Assembly (NCBI GenBank): GCA_028023455.1
Contig: JAQFVV010000182.1
Span: 622,001 to 686,000, forward strand
Direction: 5' to 3'
Source: Epiperipatus broadwayi
Lineage: Eukaryota; Onychophora; Udeonychophora; Euonychophora; Peripatidae
DNA: 64,000 nt
Shown: positions 37,750 through 48,780 of the stretch, piece after piece
How positions within the stretch are numbered: position 1 is the stretch's first letter
Layout of the letters: each line of letters begins with the position of its first letter
Notes under the pieces: model-generated
What the model was told of the DNA's origin: nothing
Databases searched by the model: none
The model's input: the letters and a program-made list of their open reading frames with translations, nothing else
Program-made: the position numbers and the translations under genes

Positions 37750-38365
37750 ATAGTTTATAGAGCTCTTGCTTTCTGAGATAGATTTGTGCATAACAGTTTT
37801 ATGTTATGTTTGGTGTTATGAATATCCAGATGATGATAATCCTGGAATGATGCAAAGGGATATTATTTAAAGTCCATGCACTACATTTTATTTACCATTT
37901 CTTTAGAAATTTAGCTTATAGTTGGCTAAAGCATTGATGATAGTCCGGATGTCTTTAGTATCTGTTTATTATTTGACACATTATTGTATTTTGATGGAGT
38001 AGCCCCTAAGTATGTGCATTCAGATGACTGTTTGTACTCCTGTTCTAGGTTTGACAATGGCTAAATAATTAGTCTGGTCTATACTGGATCATTTTCAAAT
38101 ACAGTCACAAGATTGACTGTTGATTTATTTTTATTGTTGATCATTCATGATAATGATGAATGATTATTACTTTTGCATAATGCTTATAGTTAGTTTGTGC
38201 TCATCTCTTATGATAATTCCTTTTATATTTACTTTTATATTTTGATTATTTGGGGATGATGATGGTCTACCATCTCATAATTCTGCCATAATGTGGTGTA
38301 CTGTTTTGTGGAAACAGTGTTTCCATACTATTACAGTATATTTCAGTTTGTGTGGAGTAAACCAA
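37750..38365 (+). repeat. Dispersed repeat family R1, copy c
   Basis: Co-linear with 12535-13260: GATTTGTGCATAACAGT, TTTAAAGTCCATGCACTACA, TTATAGTTGGCTAA, AGATTGACTGTTGATTTATT, TCATTCATGATAATGATGAA, GTGCTCATCTCT and TTTCCATACTATTACAGT. The tRNA-like boxes are more decayed here than in copy a. Confidence 0.7.
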
Positions 38366-40554
38366 ATGATTAACAATTCTCACACATAGTTTAAAAGCAG
38401 GATAACTTACAACATTTTTCTGTTTGTTTTTTTTAATTTCATCATGTCTTGAATTTTAAGAAAAGTTTTATGTTAAAAAAAATGTTTGCCACAGTCTTTG
38501 TGAATTAAATTTGTAAAACAATCAAAGCTATTAATGTTTACTTAATTGAATTTTGTTTATTATTTTGTTTGGCAATGTTAAATAAAATGTGAATAATTTC
38601 TCATAAAATAAATGTATATCTTTATCATTTTTTAATGTATTCATTAATTTCACATAGTTTTTGAGTCACATGTCTGATTTAATTCATTATTATTAATTGC
38701 CTGAGATTGTTGATTATTAATTATTAATTACCATCATTCTTTAAAGTTGTAATTATTTATTAAGTGCAGAGAAAGTATATGTAACCACTTTTAAGACAGG
38801 ATTTAACCTGTACCAAATGCGCCTTGAAATTTATAATAGTCAAGCAATATCTTTATTTTGCCCATGGAGGGACTTCACAAACCATGACATTGGGATCGAT
38901 AAATTTTACTTTGATTTTAGATATACACTATTATAGTGCCTCATTTTCACATTAATATTTATAGAAATAAAATAAAGTAGATTTTAAACAAATAACAAAG
39001 TTTCATCATTTATATAAAAAAAAAATTAAAAAATTTTACAATCCACTATACATAAATTCAGTTATCCCTGTATTTGTTAGAGAAGGCTTTTCATGCCCTC
39101 ATATCATTATAAATTGGCACTCAAACTTACTAAGTATTAATTTCATCCATGTATACCATTACAAATTGGATGCTTCAATTTATGGGGCATAATAAAGTCC
39201 TTCCCCCATTCCTTTCATATGCAAGTGTGTGTGTGTGTGTGTATATATATAAATATTGAAAGTATAATGGGAATTTCTATTTAATTATCTAAATCTCAGC
39301 TATGATGCAATTAAGCAAATAATTCAAACTGAACATACACCATGTAGTAATAGTATTTTTCCTGTGTAATGCACTGTTAAACAAAAAATATTATTATCAC
39401 ATGTTTGTCATTTAAGTTTACAATTTCCAGTTTTTCTGCTTGTCTAATTATATCATAGGTAAAGTTCATCTAGATAAATAAGGAGAAATTCCTGTTATAC
39501 TTTTAACATTATATCTGTAAAGGTCTTGAAAATCGTCTAATTAATAATTATAACTTTTTACACACATGTTAATTTTTAAAAAGTATTTAATAAAATTATA
39601 ATTTTGGCAGTTTTACACATTGAAAATATATTTGCGTGATATACAATTCATATAATATCTAAAGTATTAATTTAATCATATTTCCATTTTTTAGTTCAAA
39701 GGTAAATCAAAGAAAAATAATAGTACTAGATAGTGTGATTTCAGTTTACAATTTTTATTTTTAATTGGTTGATACCTATTACATTGCTGCTCAAATATAA
39801 CTAGATAAATACAGTAAAATTTTCTTTGTACTTCCAACCTTCACATCTATAAAATTTGTAAAAAATCTTCTAATTAATAATAGTATTAGTGTGTGTGTGT
39901 GTGTGTATGGATATCTATGTGTGTCTAACACTTTGAACAATAGTTAATATTGTTAGAATCTACTATGCATTTAAAGATCGTGAACAGAAGATTAAAAAAT
40001 GGATTTATGTTTTTTTGTCTGTAACATGGTGACTTTGAAATAAGAGTATGTAGCATTAATATAACCAGTTTTTGAAAGTTTACCACTATAAAATGATGAT
40101 ATTCTCTGCTTATATAGAAATCAAACTAATTTTTTTTAAAAATGTAATTGACAAATTCTGAAAAATAATTATTGAAATGCAATAATCTTTCTGTAAGAAG
40201 GTAAAAGTTTTAACCATACTTTAAAAGTTTGGGAATTGTCAATATTCTATCAGCATTTAAAAAGAAGGAAGTTGTATATACATTCTCTTGACTAGTAAGT
40301 AATACAACATATACAAATCCCACACCAAAATTGTTCATTGAAAAAAACCTCATAATCATAAATATTCATATGAAAAATGCTCACATAAGCACTAAAATAA
40401 AATATTTATTTCAACAATGGATATATTTGGCTTTTGAAGTAACATATTTTCTAAGTATTTTTTATATTTATACCATATTTAAATAGATAATGATGCTTCA
40501 AGCTTCAATTGTGTATTATGTGAACATGGTGTGTGTGTATATATATATATATAT
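38366..40554. other. AT-rich noncoding DNA with GT/AT microsatellites
   Basis: Dinucleotide tracts at about 39226-39250 and 39889-39906. A patch at 39040-39190 repeats a CAT(T)A(T/C)AAATTGG phrase about 65 bp apart, perhaps an old tandem repeat. No gene recognised. Confidence 0.45.
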
Positions 40555-40557
40555 TGT

Positions 40558-41172
40558 AATGAATTGAGATCTGCCGAATCTCACTGCACTCATTAAAATA
40601 CCTATCCAACAGCCAATCAGATGTCATGATAGCGATCGAAACGACAATCAAACCCAAACACACAACAAAGATTTTATGAGAAAAGGGTGGCCATCCTTCT
40701 GTCAATTTTTCTTTCTATATATCTAAGCCAGTTGTAAGTATTTAGGTTTGAAAGCTTGAAGCTTTAAATATCTTCACAAATAACTCATTGAGTCTAAATC
40801 ATAAACATACAACTCAAAATCCTATGATTTACTATGTAGTAGTTTTTAGAATACATAACAAGCCATAAAATATGTAAATAATATTTTAATTTGTGAAGCG
40901 CAGATAGTTGAAAATTTAGACTCAGTGAGTTATTTGTGAAGATATTTAAAGCTTCAAGTTTCAAACCTAAATACTTATGACTAGGTTAGATATATAGAAA
41001 GAAAAGTTGAGAGAAGGATGGCCACCCTTTTCTCATAAAATCTTTGGGTTTGATTGTCATTTAGATGTCTATCATGACATCTGATTGGCTGTCGGATAGG
41101 TATTTTAAGGAGTGCAATGAGATTCGGCCGTATCTCAATTTATTTCAATTTCCAACTATCTGTGCTTTGCAG
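40558..41172. mobile_element. Large nested foldback element (~235-bp arms)
   Basis: The left arm 40558-40798 and right arm 40915-41146 are imperfect reverse complements, clearly alignable throughout: GAATTGAGAT.. GCCGAATCTCA, ACCTATCC.ACAGCCAATCAG, GGGTGGCCATCCTTCT, TTCACAAATAACTCA. The spacer is ~116 bp. A second, smaller inverted pair, GCGCAGATAGTTGAAAATT (about 40898-40916) and CAATTTCCAACTATCTGTGC (41146-41165), flanks only the right arm. The right arm is therefore itself a bounded element, and the left arm looks like an inverted partial copy. Noncoding. Confidence 0.75.
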
Positions 41173-41319
41173 TTTAAAATATATATTGTAATGGTAAATT
41201 ATGTAATGATATCTCCCCTAATCAATTAATTTTGTAGTGGTTAATACCTCTGTAGTTAAGGTTTGAACTTAAAACAATGATATATACAATATCTATAACA
41301 TATTCCATGTTCAACAAGC

Positions 41320-41323
<4 letters not shown>

Positions 41324-41378
<55 letters not shown>
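41324..41378. repeat. (TA)n microsatellite
   Basis: About 55 bp of uninterrupted TA repeats. Confidence 0.98.
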
Positions 41379-41381
<3 letters not shown>

Positions 41382-41439
41382 GTAAGAATATCCCACTACA
41401 CATAATTGTGAATCTAATAAATTGTGGCTTAATCGATAT

Positions 41440-42548
41440 AATTAAATTCAACAACAAGGATGATGTTTTATGATCACAAACACGCTTATAAGTATTTTGT
41501 TTTTAGTTTCTATTTGAAAAACATTTAGAGCCAAATATCTTCAAAAGAGAACATTTATTTAGAATTATGTAAGGTAACAATCATCATCAATTATTGTAAC
41601 ACCCCAGCATATCACTTATTGGTTAGCATGTTCTCAGAGTTGTGGATGTTTTATAAACTAGTGAATGTGTATGTTGAAATTTAATATTTAACTTATGGAA
41701 AACAAATGGATTAATACAACAATATAACCATTTATTAATAAAATAAAATGTACGTAATTTTCTTGTAGCTATATAACAATAATTCTAAATATAGATCTCG
41801 AATCAAGTATATAATAATTAGTATAATTTTAACAAATAGTTAATATACTTTATTTACTTCTCATTTAGTACATTTACATATAGATATAAAATCAAGCATG
41901 CAATACTTAATCTATTTTCAGCAAACTGTTCATATATTTTAGTTTCCTCTAATGATTCCACATATGTATATATATGAAGTAAAACATAACACCACATTTA
42001 ATATATTTTCAGTTTGAATCTATACTCATAATTCAAATGTAAACATCCAGGATAACATATCACAATAATTAATTTCTTTTAAAGTGTATTTTCAATATTG
42101 TAGAATGAATAGCTTAATATCTTACTGGTGAAAACAAATATTTAATGTCTTATAGCCTAGATTTCACATGTTAGTTTTCTTCTCTATAATTACTGTTGAT
42201 TGCCTTCATAGAATTTTCTTGAAGCATATATTTCTTCTCTTCACACACTGGATATGTAAATTAGAGTTATAGTAGTATAGTGCATGTAAAATAAACATAA
42301 ATCTTTGGCAATTTGTCTGTGTAATTCTGCTCTTTTCTTTTACTGGCAATGTATATAATAGCCATATCATTTTACATGCTGTATCATTATTTACTGGATT
42401 GGGCTGCATACTCAGAGTCTTCTGACTGACATGTTACCTGTTTTTGCCTAGTCTACCATAGCAAAAGATCCATTACAATAATAAAACATTTTATAGCTTA
42501 ATATGGACATATAGTAAAGCAAAACTCTTCATGGCTCACTTTCCCAAT

Positions 42549-42630
<82 letters not shown>

Positions 42631-43176
42631 TGCCTAACTTTCCATTTAGTATCCATCAATCAATACTGAAATGAAGTTAATCTCTCAAAAAATGATTGCA
42701 TAGTCTGCATCATTAGATGATGTAGACTAGCTTTTTGTTATCTGCAGCACCTACCATAGTACAGACTATTATACTATCTCAGCCCCCAGAGAAAAATATT
42801 CCCTTGTTTTTCTTAACAATATGTGGGAAAACAAGCTTGTCTACTTATATATATATTCATTAATTTCATATTACAAGAGAGGGAATTCTTTGTCTTTATT
42901 CTTTTATTTTTACTTTCTAAAATATTGTTGATTCCTAATTCTTTTGGGGGGGGGGATTTAAACTCACCATTCTATTTTTATCAGAATCAATGAAATTGTA
43001 TTTATAACAAGATTCAAAATAAGTGAAACTAAGAAGATCTTAAAATGCATTTTAATTTACAAACTACGTATTTTCTTTCTTTACCATGTATATGTATGCA
43101 TAGTATACACACACACACACACACGTTTTTAAAATCTGATTAATGTGGGCTGCACTCCTGCTATTAGGGTTATATA
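41440..43176 (-). mobile_element. LTR-like block (copy 2), 3' LTR of a Gag-bearing element
   Basis: Homologous to 22370-24240 over its length, with the same landmarks in the same order. Its upstream end on the minus strand, ...ACCCTAATAGCAGGAGTGC, sits directly after a polypurine tract (43177-43188). Beyond that lies a decayed Gag in the same orientation, which is the arrangement expected for a 3' LTR. A minus-strand AATAAA near 41740 is well placed for a poly(A) signal. It is longer than most LTRs. A (TA)n tract of 77 bp (42552-42628) and a 10-G run (42946-42955) have expanded inside it. TG/CA ends are not intact. Confidence 0.5.
42552..42628. repeat. (TA)n microsatellite inside LTR-like block
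   Basis: 77 bp of uninterrupted AT/TA repeats, absent from the homologous position of the copy at 22.4-24.2 kb. It expanded after the two copies separated. Confidence 0.98.
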
Positions 43177-43188
43177 TCCCCTCCCTTT
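43177..43188 (-). promoter_or_regulatory. Candidate polypurine tract
   Basis: Minus strand AAAGGGAGGGGA immediately upstream of the LTR-like block. A purine run at this spot is what primes plus-strand DNA synthesis in LTR retrotransposons. Purine runs also occur by chance, so the call rests on position. Confidence 0.4.
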
Positions 43189-43199
43189 AAAAGGAGATA

Positions 43200-45240
43200 A
43201 TGAGATAGTGGATCTTTCGATTTCTCGTTTATTTATTGGTTATCACTCTATTAGTTTATAGCCATTTTCTTTCATTTGCATTATATATATTGCATATCTT
43301 TAACAAAATATTTCCGATTTCAACATCACTCTTGCTTCATAGCCAGTTTGAAATCTTTCTTTTCTAGTTAAGGTTTATTTTACATGTCTCTTCCAAGAGT
43401 GTCATATCTTTTTGCTTTTAAAACATTATATGAGTTCATTTTCCCATAAATCATTAATCTTTTTACCAGATCCAGAGTCAACAGGGGATGCGGCAGCCTT
43501 AATTTTTTTTCAACATCAACTTTTGCATTTGTCTAGATACTAGTAAAGCAGAGATTGGAATACACATCAGTGTGGATTTCAGATGTGTTTTTCCATAGTC
43601 ACTGTTGATTTTTGTATACTTCTTTGAATCTTATTCTCTTTATTTTTTGGGTCTACCCCTCTCTGTTTACAGTGTCCATATTTAGTACTTGGAATAGGAG
43701 ATGAAGGTAATGAATTCTTGGGAGATTTTCCTAAAGAGCTATATTTTCTTGGACTTGGAAAGCTTGTAGATGAATGTATTATATGTGTTTTATGTGTGTT
43801 TTATATGTGTTCTCTTATTGTTATTTGAACTTGTTTTTTTTCTTTTCTGCACCATCTATAGGACTAGTACCTTTGATCATCCTTAATCTTGATGCAACTG
43901 ATAGATGCATTGTTCTTTCTTGGTGGCTACTGGCCTATCATGGTGAACTTATTTTTCCCATTCTGATTTTGGTGGCTCATGTCTAGTGCATTAAAGAACT
44001 CTGATACTTCTTTGATGGTTTCTATTCTGTGCTAATGACCATATGCTCTACAAGAAAGGGTAAATTGTGATGGTTGATTCTAATTTTCTGATTCTTTGTC
44101 ATGCCATTTTCGATAAAAGTTCTTAACTTTGACACCTGCCTTCTAAAAAAACTGAATGTACATTTCACCCCATTTTATGTGGAATTATTCTTATATCATC
44201 CTGATATCTAATGGCTTCTTGTCACTCTTCATACCAGAAATTACTTAGAATTTGATTCCTGTATCGTGAGTAAGAGGCTGCCCTCTTTGTCAAAGAATTC
44301 CACCATTCTTTAGCATGTCTCTGCAAATGATTGTAGGCAATAGCGACTTACTCTTTTTCTCTGGGCTGGTTCAAAGTGAAATAATTTTGAAAGCTATCAA
44401 AGTGTTCCATGGATATCTCTCCTGACTCATCTCTGAAAGTCTGAAATTTTAAAAATGGGTTAATGTAGTTTATATATTTTTGATTTTTATACTGCACTTT
44501 AACCACTGTATTATCATGACTTTCTCTTCGCTTAATATCTGTTGTACCAGATTTGCTTTCTACTCTAATTTTTTTACTGTTTCAATGAACTTATTTTTTT
44601 TGTGTCTTCATTCAATTTTGTATAATCCATCTTAATGTCACTCATTGTGATAACTATGTTTTTGAACCTTGAATTTGAATTACATCTACCTTCACCTCAT
44701 CTTTCAGTTGCAGCTTTTCCAGTCTCTCAGATACATTTAGCACAGTTTCTTGCAGTTTATCTTTACAAGATTTAATAGATTCATGAACCATTTTTTGCAC
44801 ATCCACATATAAACTTTCCTCTAAGCACTCCATTTTTGTTTCACATGTTTGTTTATTTGACTTCTTATTTCAAACTTCAGGGTGCTTATAATATCTTGTA
44901 CACCTTTATCTTTTTTCTAATTTCTTCAATATTTTTATCCCTGCTATTCTATTTTATTTCATTTGTGAATCTCTTCAAATTTTTGTTGCAGCCTATCTTT
45001 GATTTATTATATCTGCTATCCAATTTTTCTTTATTTTTTCTGTATCTCTTCAAATTTTGTATCTCTACTGTCCAGTTTTTCTTCAAATATTTTCATAAAT
45101 GTAACCAACATTTCCATAATGCCTATGGCTGATTTCTCTTCTCCCTGCATCTGTATATTCTGTATTTCTTCTTGCATAGTATTTCTGCAATATTTTCTGT
45201 AAAGGTTGAATGGTTTCCAAAAGAAAAATAGACTAGATTT
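43200..45240 (-). pseudogene. Decayed LTR-retrotransposon Gag (possible protease remnant)
   Basis: The minus strand opens near 45216 with a Met followed by coiled-coil-like sequence (FEEKLDSRDTKFEEIQKK, later LEESLYVDVQKMVHESIKSC and LQETVLNVSERLEKL). This runs to about 44.66 kb with several stops and frameshifts. A capsid-like segment follows at about 44470-44200: a YINPFLKFQTF lead, then EHFDSFQNYFTLNQ, VAIAYNHLQRHAKEWW, YSRYRNQILSNFW. These match the usual Gag helix pattern with its conserved A-x-x-W-(W/F). Further down, near 43490, VDSGSGKKIN resembles the D-(S/T)-G motif of a retropepsin, but this is weak. No RT, RNase H or integrase lies between here and the LTR-like block, so either pol was deleted or the element was Gag-only. 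Related to the plus-strand remnant at 30.7-32.5 kb. The plus-strand ORFs at 44.8-45.2 kb are its antisense shadow. Confidence 0.6.
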
Positions 45241-45539
45241 GCAGCAAAATGAAAACTACCAAAGGTAGTATAATTAAATTCTTAGCTATATTAAGGAGAG
45301 AAAAATCATTTACCTTGGAAGCAGTAAATAGAATAAAATACATTTAACATAGAAGAAACTTTTTGTTTTGTCATAAGCCTGACAAAATGATTCCTCATGC
45401 TACATACTGTCAAAAATGGCACAGAATTGTGAACTTCATCAAGCAAAGATTTAAATTATATAGGTACAGTGGTATCTGTTATGCAGTACACCTGAACCCA
45501 TGGAAAATAGACAAGAGCTAACCAAAGGTATCAGAAATT

Positions 45540-45690
45540 GAATAAATGGATAAGGATAGTTTGACCAAACCATCACTTGAATAAAGATTTAATTATAAAT
45601 ATGAAATATGCATGTGAATAAATGGATAAGGATAGTTTGACCAAACCATTGCATGAATAAAGATTTAATTATAAATATAAAATCTGCATG
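45540..45690. repeat. 76-bp tandem duplication
   Basis: Two adjacent units, 45540-45615 and 45616-45690. Both begin GAATAAATGGATAAGG and contain TTTGACCAAACCAT, with a few mismatches. Confidence 0.9.
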
Positions 45691-46254
45691 ATAGTTTATC
45701 TATAGACAAAAGTAAAATCTTGATGGTGACTGAAAACTTATTCCATCAAAGATAAAAGTTGATGGTTTATGAAAGATATCATATTTATGAAATCAAATAT
45801 TTATTAATTATAATCATCTAAGAAAACTGAATAAATACTATGCAATGATTTTTTGATCAAAAGTTAACATGCATTTTTTTTCCAGAAATAATTAATATCA
45901 ATTCGTGTGTGTATTTATATATTTTTTATTATTATAAATAATCCATATTAAATTGTTTTAAATGTGATATGTTTTATTAAATACTTGTTGAGCCTTTGTT
46001 CATCATTTTGTCATGAGTTTTTATTTCTTAAATATATTGGTGTTGTAATGATCCAGGTTTACCACCAGAAGAGGGGAAATGCACCTCACTAGGAACAGAC
46101 CTAGGATCTTTGGGTAGAATGCTGTGAATGACATGATGAAGTACATAACCTATGATTATATCTACTTCCAATGGGCTATCTCTAAGTTAACACATTAAAT
46201 TTAGATACAATTTGGGCTAGTTCATCCATACCTCACCTTCTTTTGGATTCCATT
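45691..46254. other. Noncoding DNA, mixed composition
   Basis: A GC-richer patch at 46045-46250 has no long ORF and is probably part of an old repeat. It might be 5' LTR sequence of the upstream Gag element, but I could not align it with the 41.4-43.2 kb block. Confidence 0.3.
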
Positions 46255-46478
46255 ATGCCTCAGTATTTAAACAAGGCAAAACTCTCCATACAGTAGTGCC
46301 ACTCTGTGCCAACCAGAGTAATCAATGGATTCCAGAAGGCTTGTGCATAAAATCCCTATCTAATGCCTACTCATCCAATATCCCCAGACTAGTTTCTGGC
46401 TTGTGGCCTTCATCAGTTTAAAAACAATTATGTGCTAGTATAAGAAATGGTGATCATGTGATGCCTCAGTATTCAAAC
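46255..46478 (-). mobile_element. Hammerhead-family retroposon with 18-bp TSD
   Basis: The element 46273-46460 is flanked by ATGCCTCAGTATTTAAAC (46255-46272) and ATGCCTCAGTATTCAAAC (46461-46478), 17 of 18 identical. On the minus strand it begins CACATGATCACC, contains a hammerhead-like core (46381-46416), then ATTGGATGAGTAGGCATTA and CAAGCCTTCTGGAATCC, and ends ATGGAGAGTTTTGCCTT. The same phrases occur at 17.3, 18.75 and 53.7 kb. It has no ORF. Long variable TSDs plus a ribozyme suggest a Penelope-like LTR fragment or a retrozyme-like retroposon. Confidence 0.75.
46381..46416 (-). ncRNA. Hammerhead ribozyme core, stem I lost
   Basis: Minus strand order: CTGATGA, A, stem II GGC-CACAA-GCC, A, GAA, AC-TA-GT as a 2-bp stem III with a 2-nt loop, C (the cleavage position after the GTC triplet), then TGGGGA as the 3' strand of stem I. 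All conserved core bases of a type I hammerhead are present, including GAAAC. The 5' strand of stem I, which should be TCCTCA as in the 53.8-kb copies, has become TTTAAA, so this copy should not cleave. The junction after CTGATGA (A opposite A) is non-canonical. Confidence 0.55.
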
Positions 46479-48400
46479 TCAAGGATAAATTTACCTTCAG
46501 CTCTCTTCAGGGGTAAATTTACACTAGATAGCAACTACAACACCTCTTCATAGGTTCCAATTGATTTAAAGATCCATCCATACATATTACTATATTATCA
46601 TATAAGAATAAAATGTGTGTGTGAGTATATATATCCGGTTATAAGTTGATGAGCAAATGTATAAATGATTTTGATAAACTAGAGACCAATATAATTTAAA
46701 TCAAGTTAACAACATTTATTAAATAACAAAATAAAAATTCAAAATTCTTTAACATGATAAAAAGATTATAATTGTATGTGTCAAGAATATATTTCTACCA
46801 TATCAATGATTAATGTATTCACTATTCCAACCCTTACCCATGGTAGAGATACATTGCAAGGCACTAACTATTTACAAAGCAGATAAAAAAATCTTTTACT
46901 AAATTGACCCAAGGCTAGGTAATTAATTTATAATATTATACAAGTCTATCCATAATAGCCTCATCATCCAATTTCAGTTATTGCTGTTCCATCTTCTTTG
47001 GGGATCTCCTCTCTATGTACAATTCCCTAAAGTTGATAGGAAAAAGCACCCACACAAGAAGATTATCCATTTATACCAAAGAGAAATAAAGATAAACAAT
47101 TGTTAGTTAACAAAAATATATAACACAAACTATCCTGTACTAATGTATGTGCTTAATATAGAATAATATCAAAAAATACCTCATTCCATATCAGTGATGA
47201 TGATCAAATGTTAAGTCACTATGGAGGAAAAGCAACCTAACCCTTATTTAACATAAAAAAATATTTTGTCTAACTTAATAATCCCACCCCCTTCACTTTG
47301 TTGCTTTCGAACATTTGTTACTTTTGAGCATAGTGGATTATTCCAAGTTCTATGCACATTTAAGTTACCAAATACAAGAATAAATTTACAAGCATATATA
47401 TATATATATATATATGTTCATTAGTTCATCTTGATTAATGTCCATGAGTTTGGCATTAATGTCTCTTATGGATACAGTCTTATTTTGAATCGTCCTTCTT
47501 TAGTAAGTCATTCATCACTCATTAAAATTCCTTGGCAATGCACTTGATATGGTGTTGTTTTCATTTTCTGCAGTTGCTTTTCTTCCAGATCCATTTAGAT
47601 ATTTATTGTAGAACTTTTAATGTTTCTTTAGGCATTATATGGGCAAGTAGATTAAATCATTGTGCTTCTATGGTAGGACTGTAGAAATTGAACCCTATGA
47701 CAATATTAATTTAGCCAGAATACATTGCATAGCAGTTCATAATAGATTTACCTTTTCTTAATTTACTATTTGGCATTTAATGACTTATATAAGAAAAAAA
47801 TTACTTCATTATATATATATATGCTAGTGATATTTTACTTCTTTTTTCTTCATGTTTGAATAATAGTGCAGTTTTATTTTTAAATAACAATTTTAAAATC
47901 AGTCAGTTCTTTTGTCAAACCATATGAATTTATCAAACTTTTTTGTTTAAATGTTGATTGTAATTTCTTATACTTTTTCACTTCAAAGATTATATGAATA
48001 ATTTGGAATGTTCAAATAAGTTGTCTATCCTCTCTTGGATTCAAAAATTTGATCTTTAAAAGTTGGCTTTGTGCAGTTCTTGTATCATTTGAAGAATAAC
48101 AAAAGACAATGGAAATGAACTGGATTTGCTTTTATACCCCGCTTAGTTTCTGGTGTTTAGTGTACTAGCATTTCCATTTCCTTTTCTATGGCTGTAGCTG
48201 TCTATTGTTGAGCATATTATACTGATTGTAGTTAAAAATAAAATTACATAATAGAATTCTACTTTTATCTTTCATACATGGTTGCCTAGTGATTGGCTTG
48301 ACATTAGGTCATCACTATGGTTACTTAGACTAAGTTTTTATTTGTGATGTTCAACACTTGGTATATATATAGTATCCAGACAACACCCAACCCCACTCTT
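46479..48400. other. AT-rich noncoding DNA, possible LTR-like fragments
   Basis: Near 46660-46740, TGATAAACTAG followed by ACATTTATTAAATAA faintly recalls the left part of the 41.4-kb LTR-like block. I could not extend the match. Minus-strand sequence at 47420-47700 is low in stops over short stretches, but I recognise no domain. TA tracts at 47396-47416. Confidence 0.3.
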
Positions 48401-48600
48401 GGTTGTTTTTATTTTCTGATGAGCATATTGCAGGAAGGAACTATCGATTGGCATTCCCCAATGCAGACATCACCCCACCTACAACAATACTTCCTGCTCA
48501 TCAGAGGATGTAGCACCATAGAGACTGGAAGCATCTAGAAAAGTATGTGTTTAATTTCCCAAATGGTGCCACTAGAGTTCCATCTCACTACAACCTTACT
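48400..48600. repeat. Inverted-repeat segment with two CTGATGAGCA motifs
   Basis: CTGATGAGCA at 48416 on the plus strand is mirrored by TGCTCATCAG at 48495-48504. The AGGAAG following each is also mirrored. The interior is about 70 bp and GC-richer. Each arm starts like a hammerhead CTGATGA box, but no matching GAAAC and cleavage site are in the right place. Probably a fragment of an unclassified repeat. Confidence 0.4.
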
Positions 48601-48780
48601 TACCATTGTCTGGTTATGCCAAACATAGCTCAGGAGGCATGAGATTCTTGTGAGCAAGATACAATGAATAACTAGTTATACAAAAATGGAACTAAACAAT
48701 TAGATTAATTTTTAATAACAACAATTTTATTAACAATAATTAATTGGCAAGTTTTTCTAATATAGTTTATATAATGAAAA

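Noticed and set aside
38880-38910. GGATCGATAAATT phrase resembling part of a known mollusc-type SINE body
   Set aside because: Too short, and no tRNA-related region precedes it.
43480-43520. Retropepsin active site (VDSGSG)
   Set aside because: A single short motif in decayed sequence. Kept only as a possibility in the Gag entry, not as its own feature.
44836-45202. Plus-strand hydrophobic ORFs of 98 and 67 codons
   Set aside because: Antisense to the coiled-coil part of the minus-strand Gag remnant.
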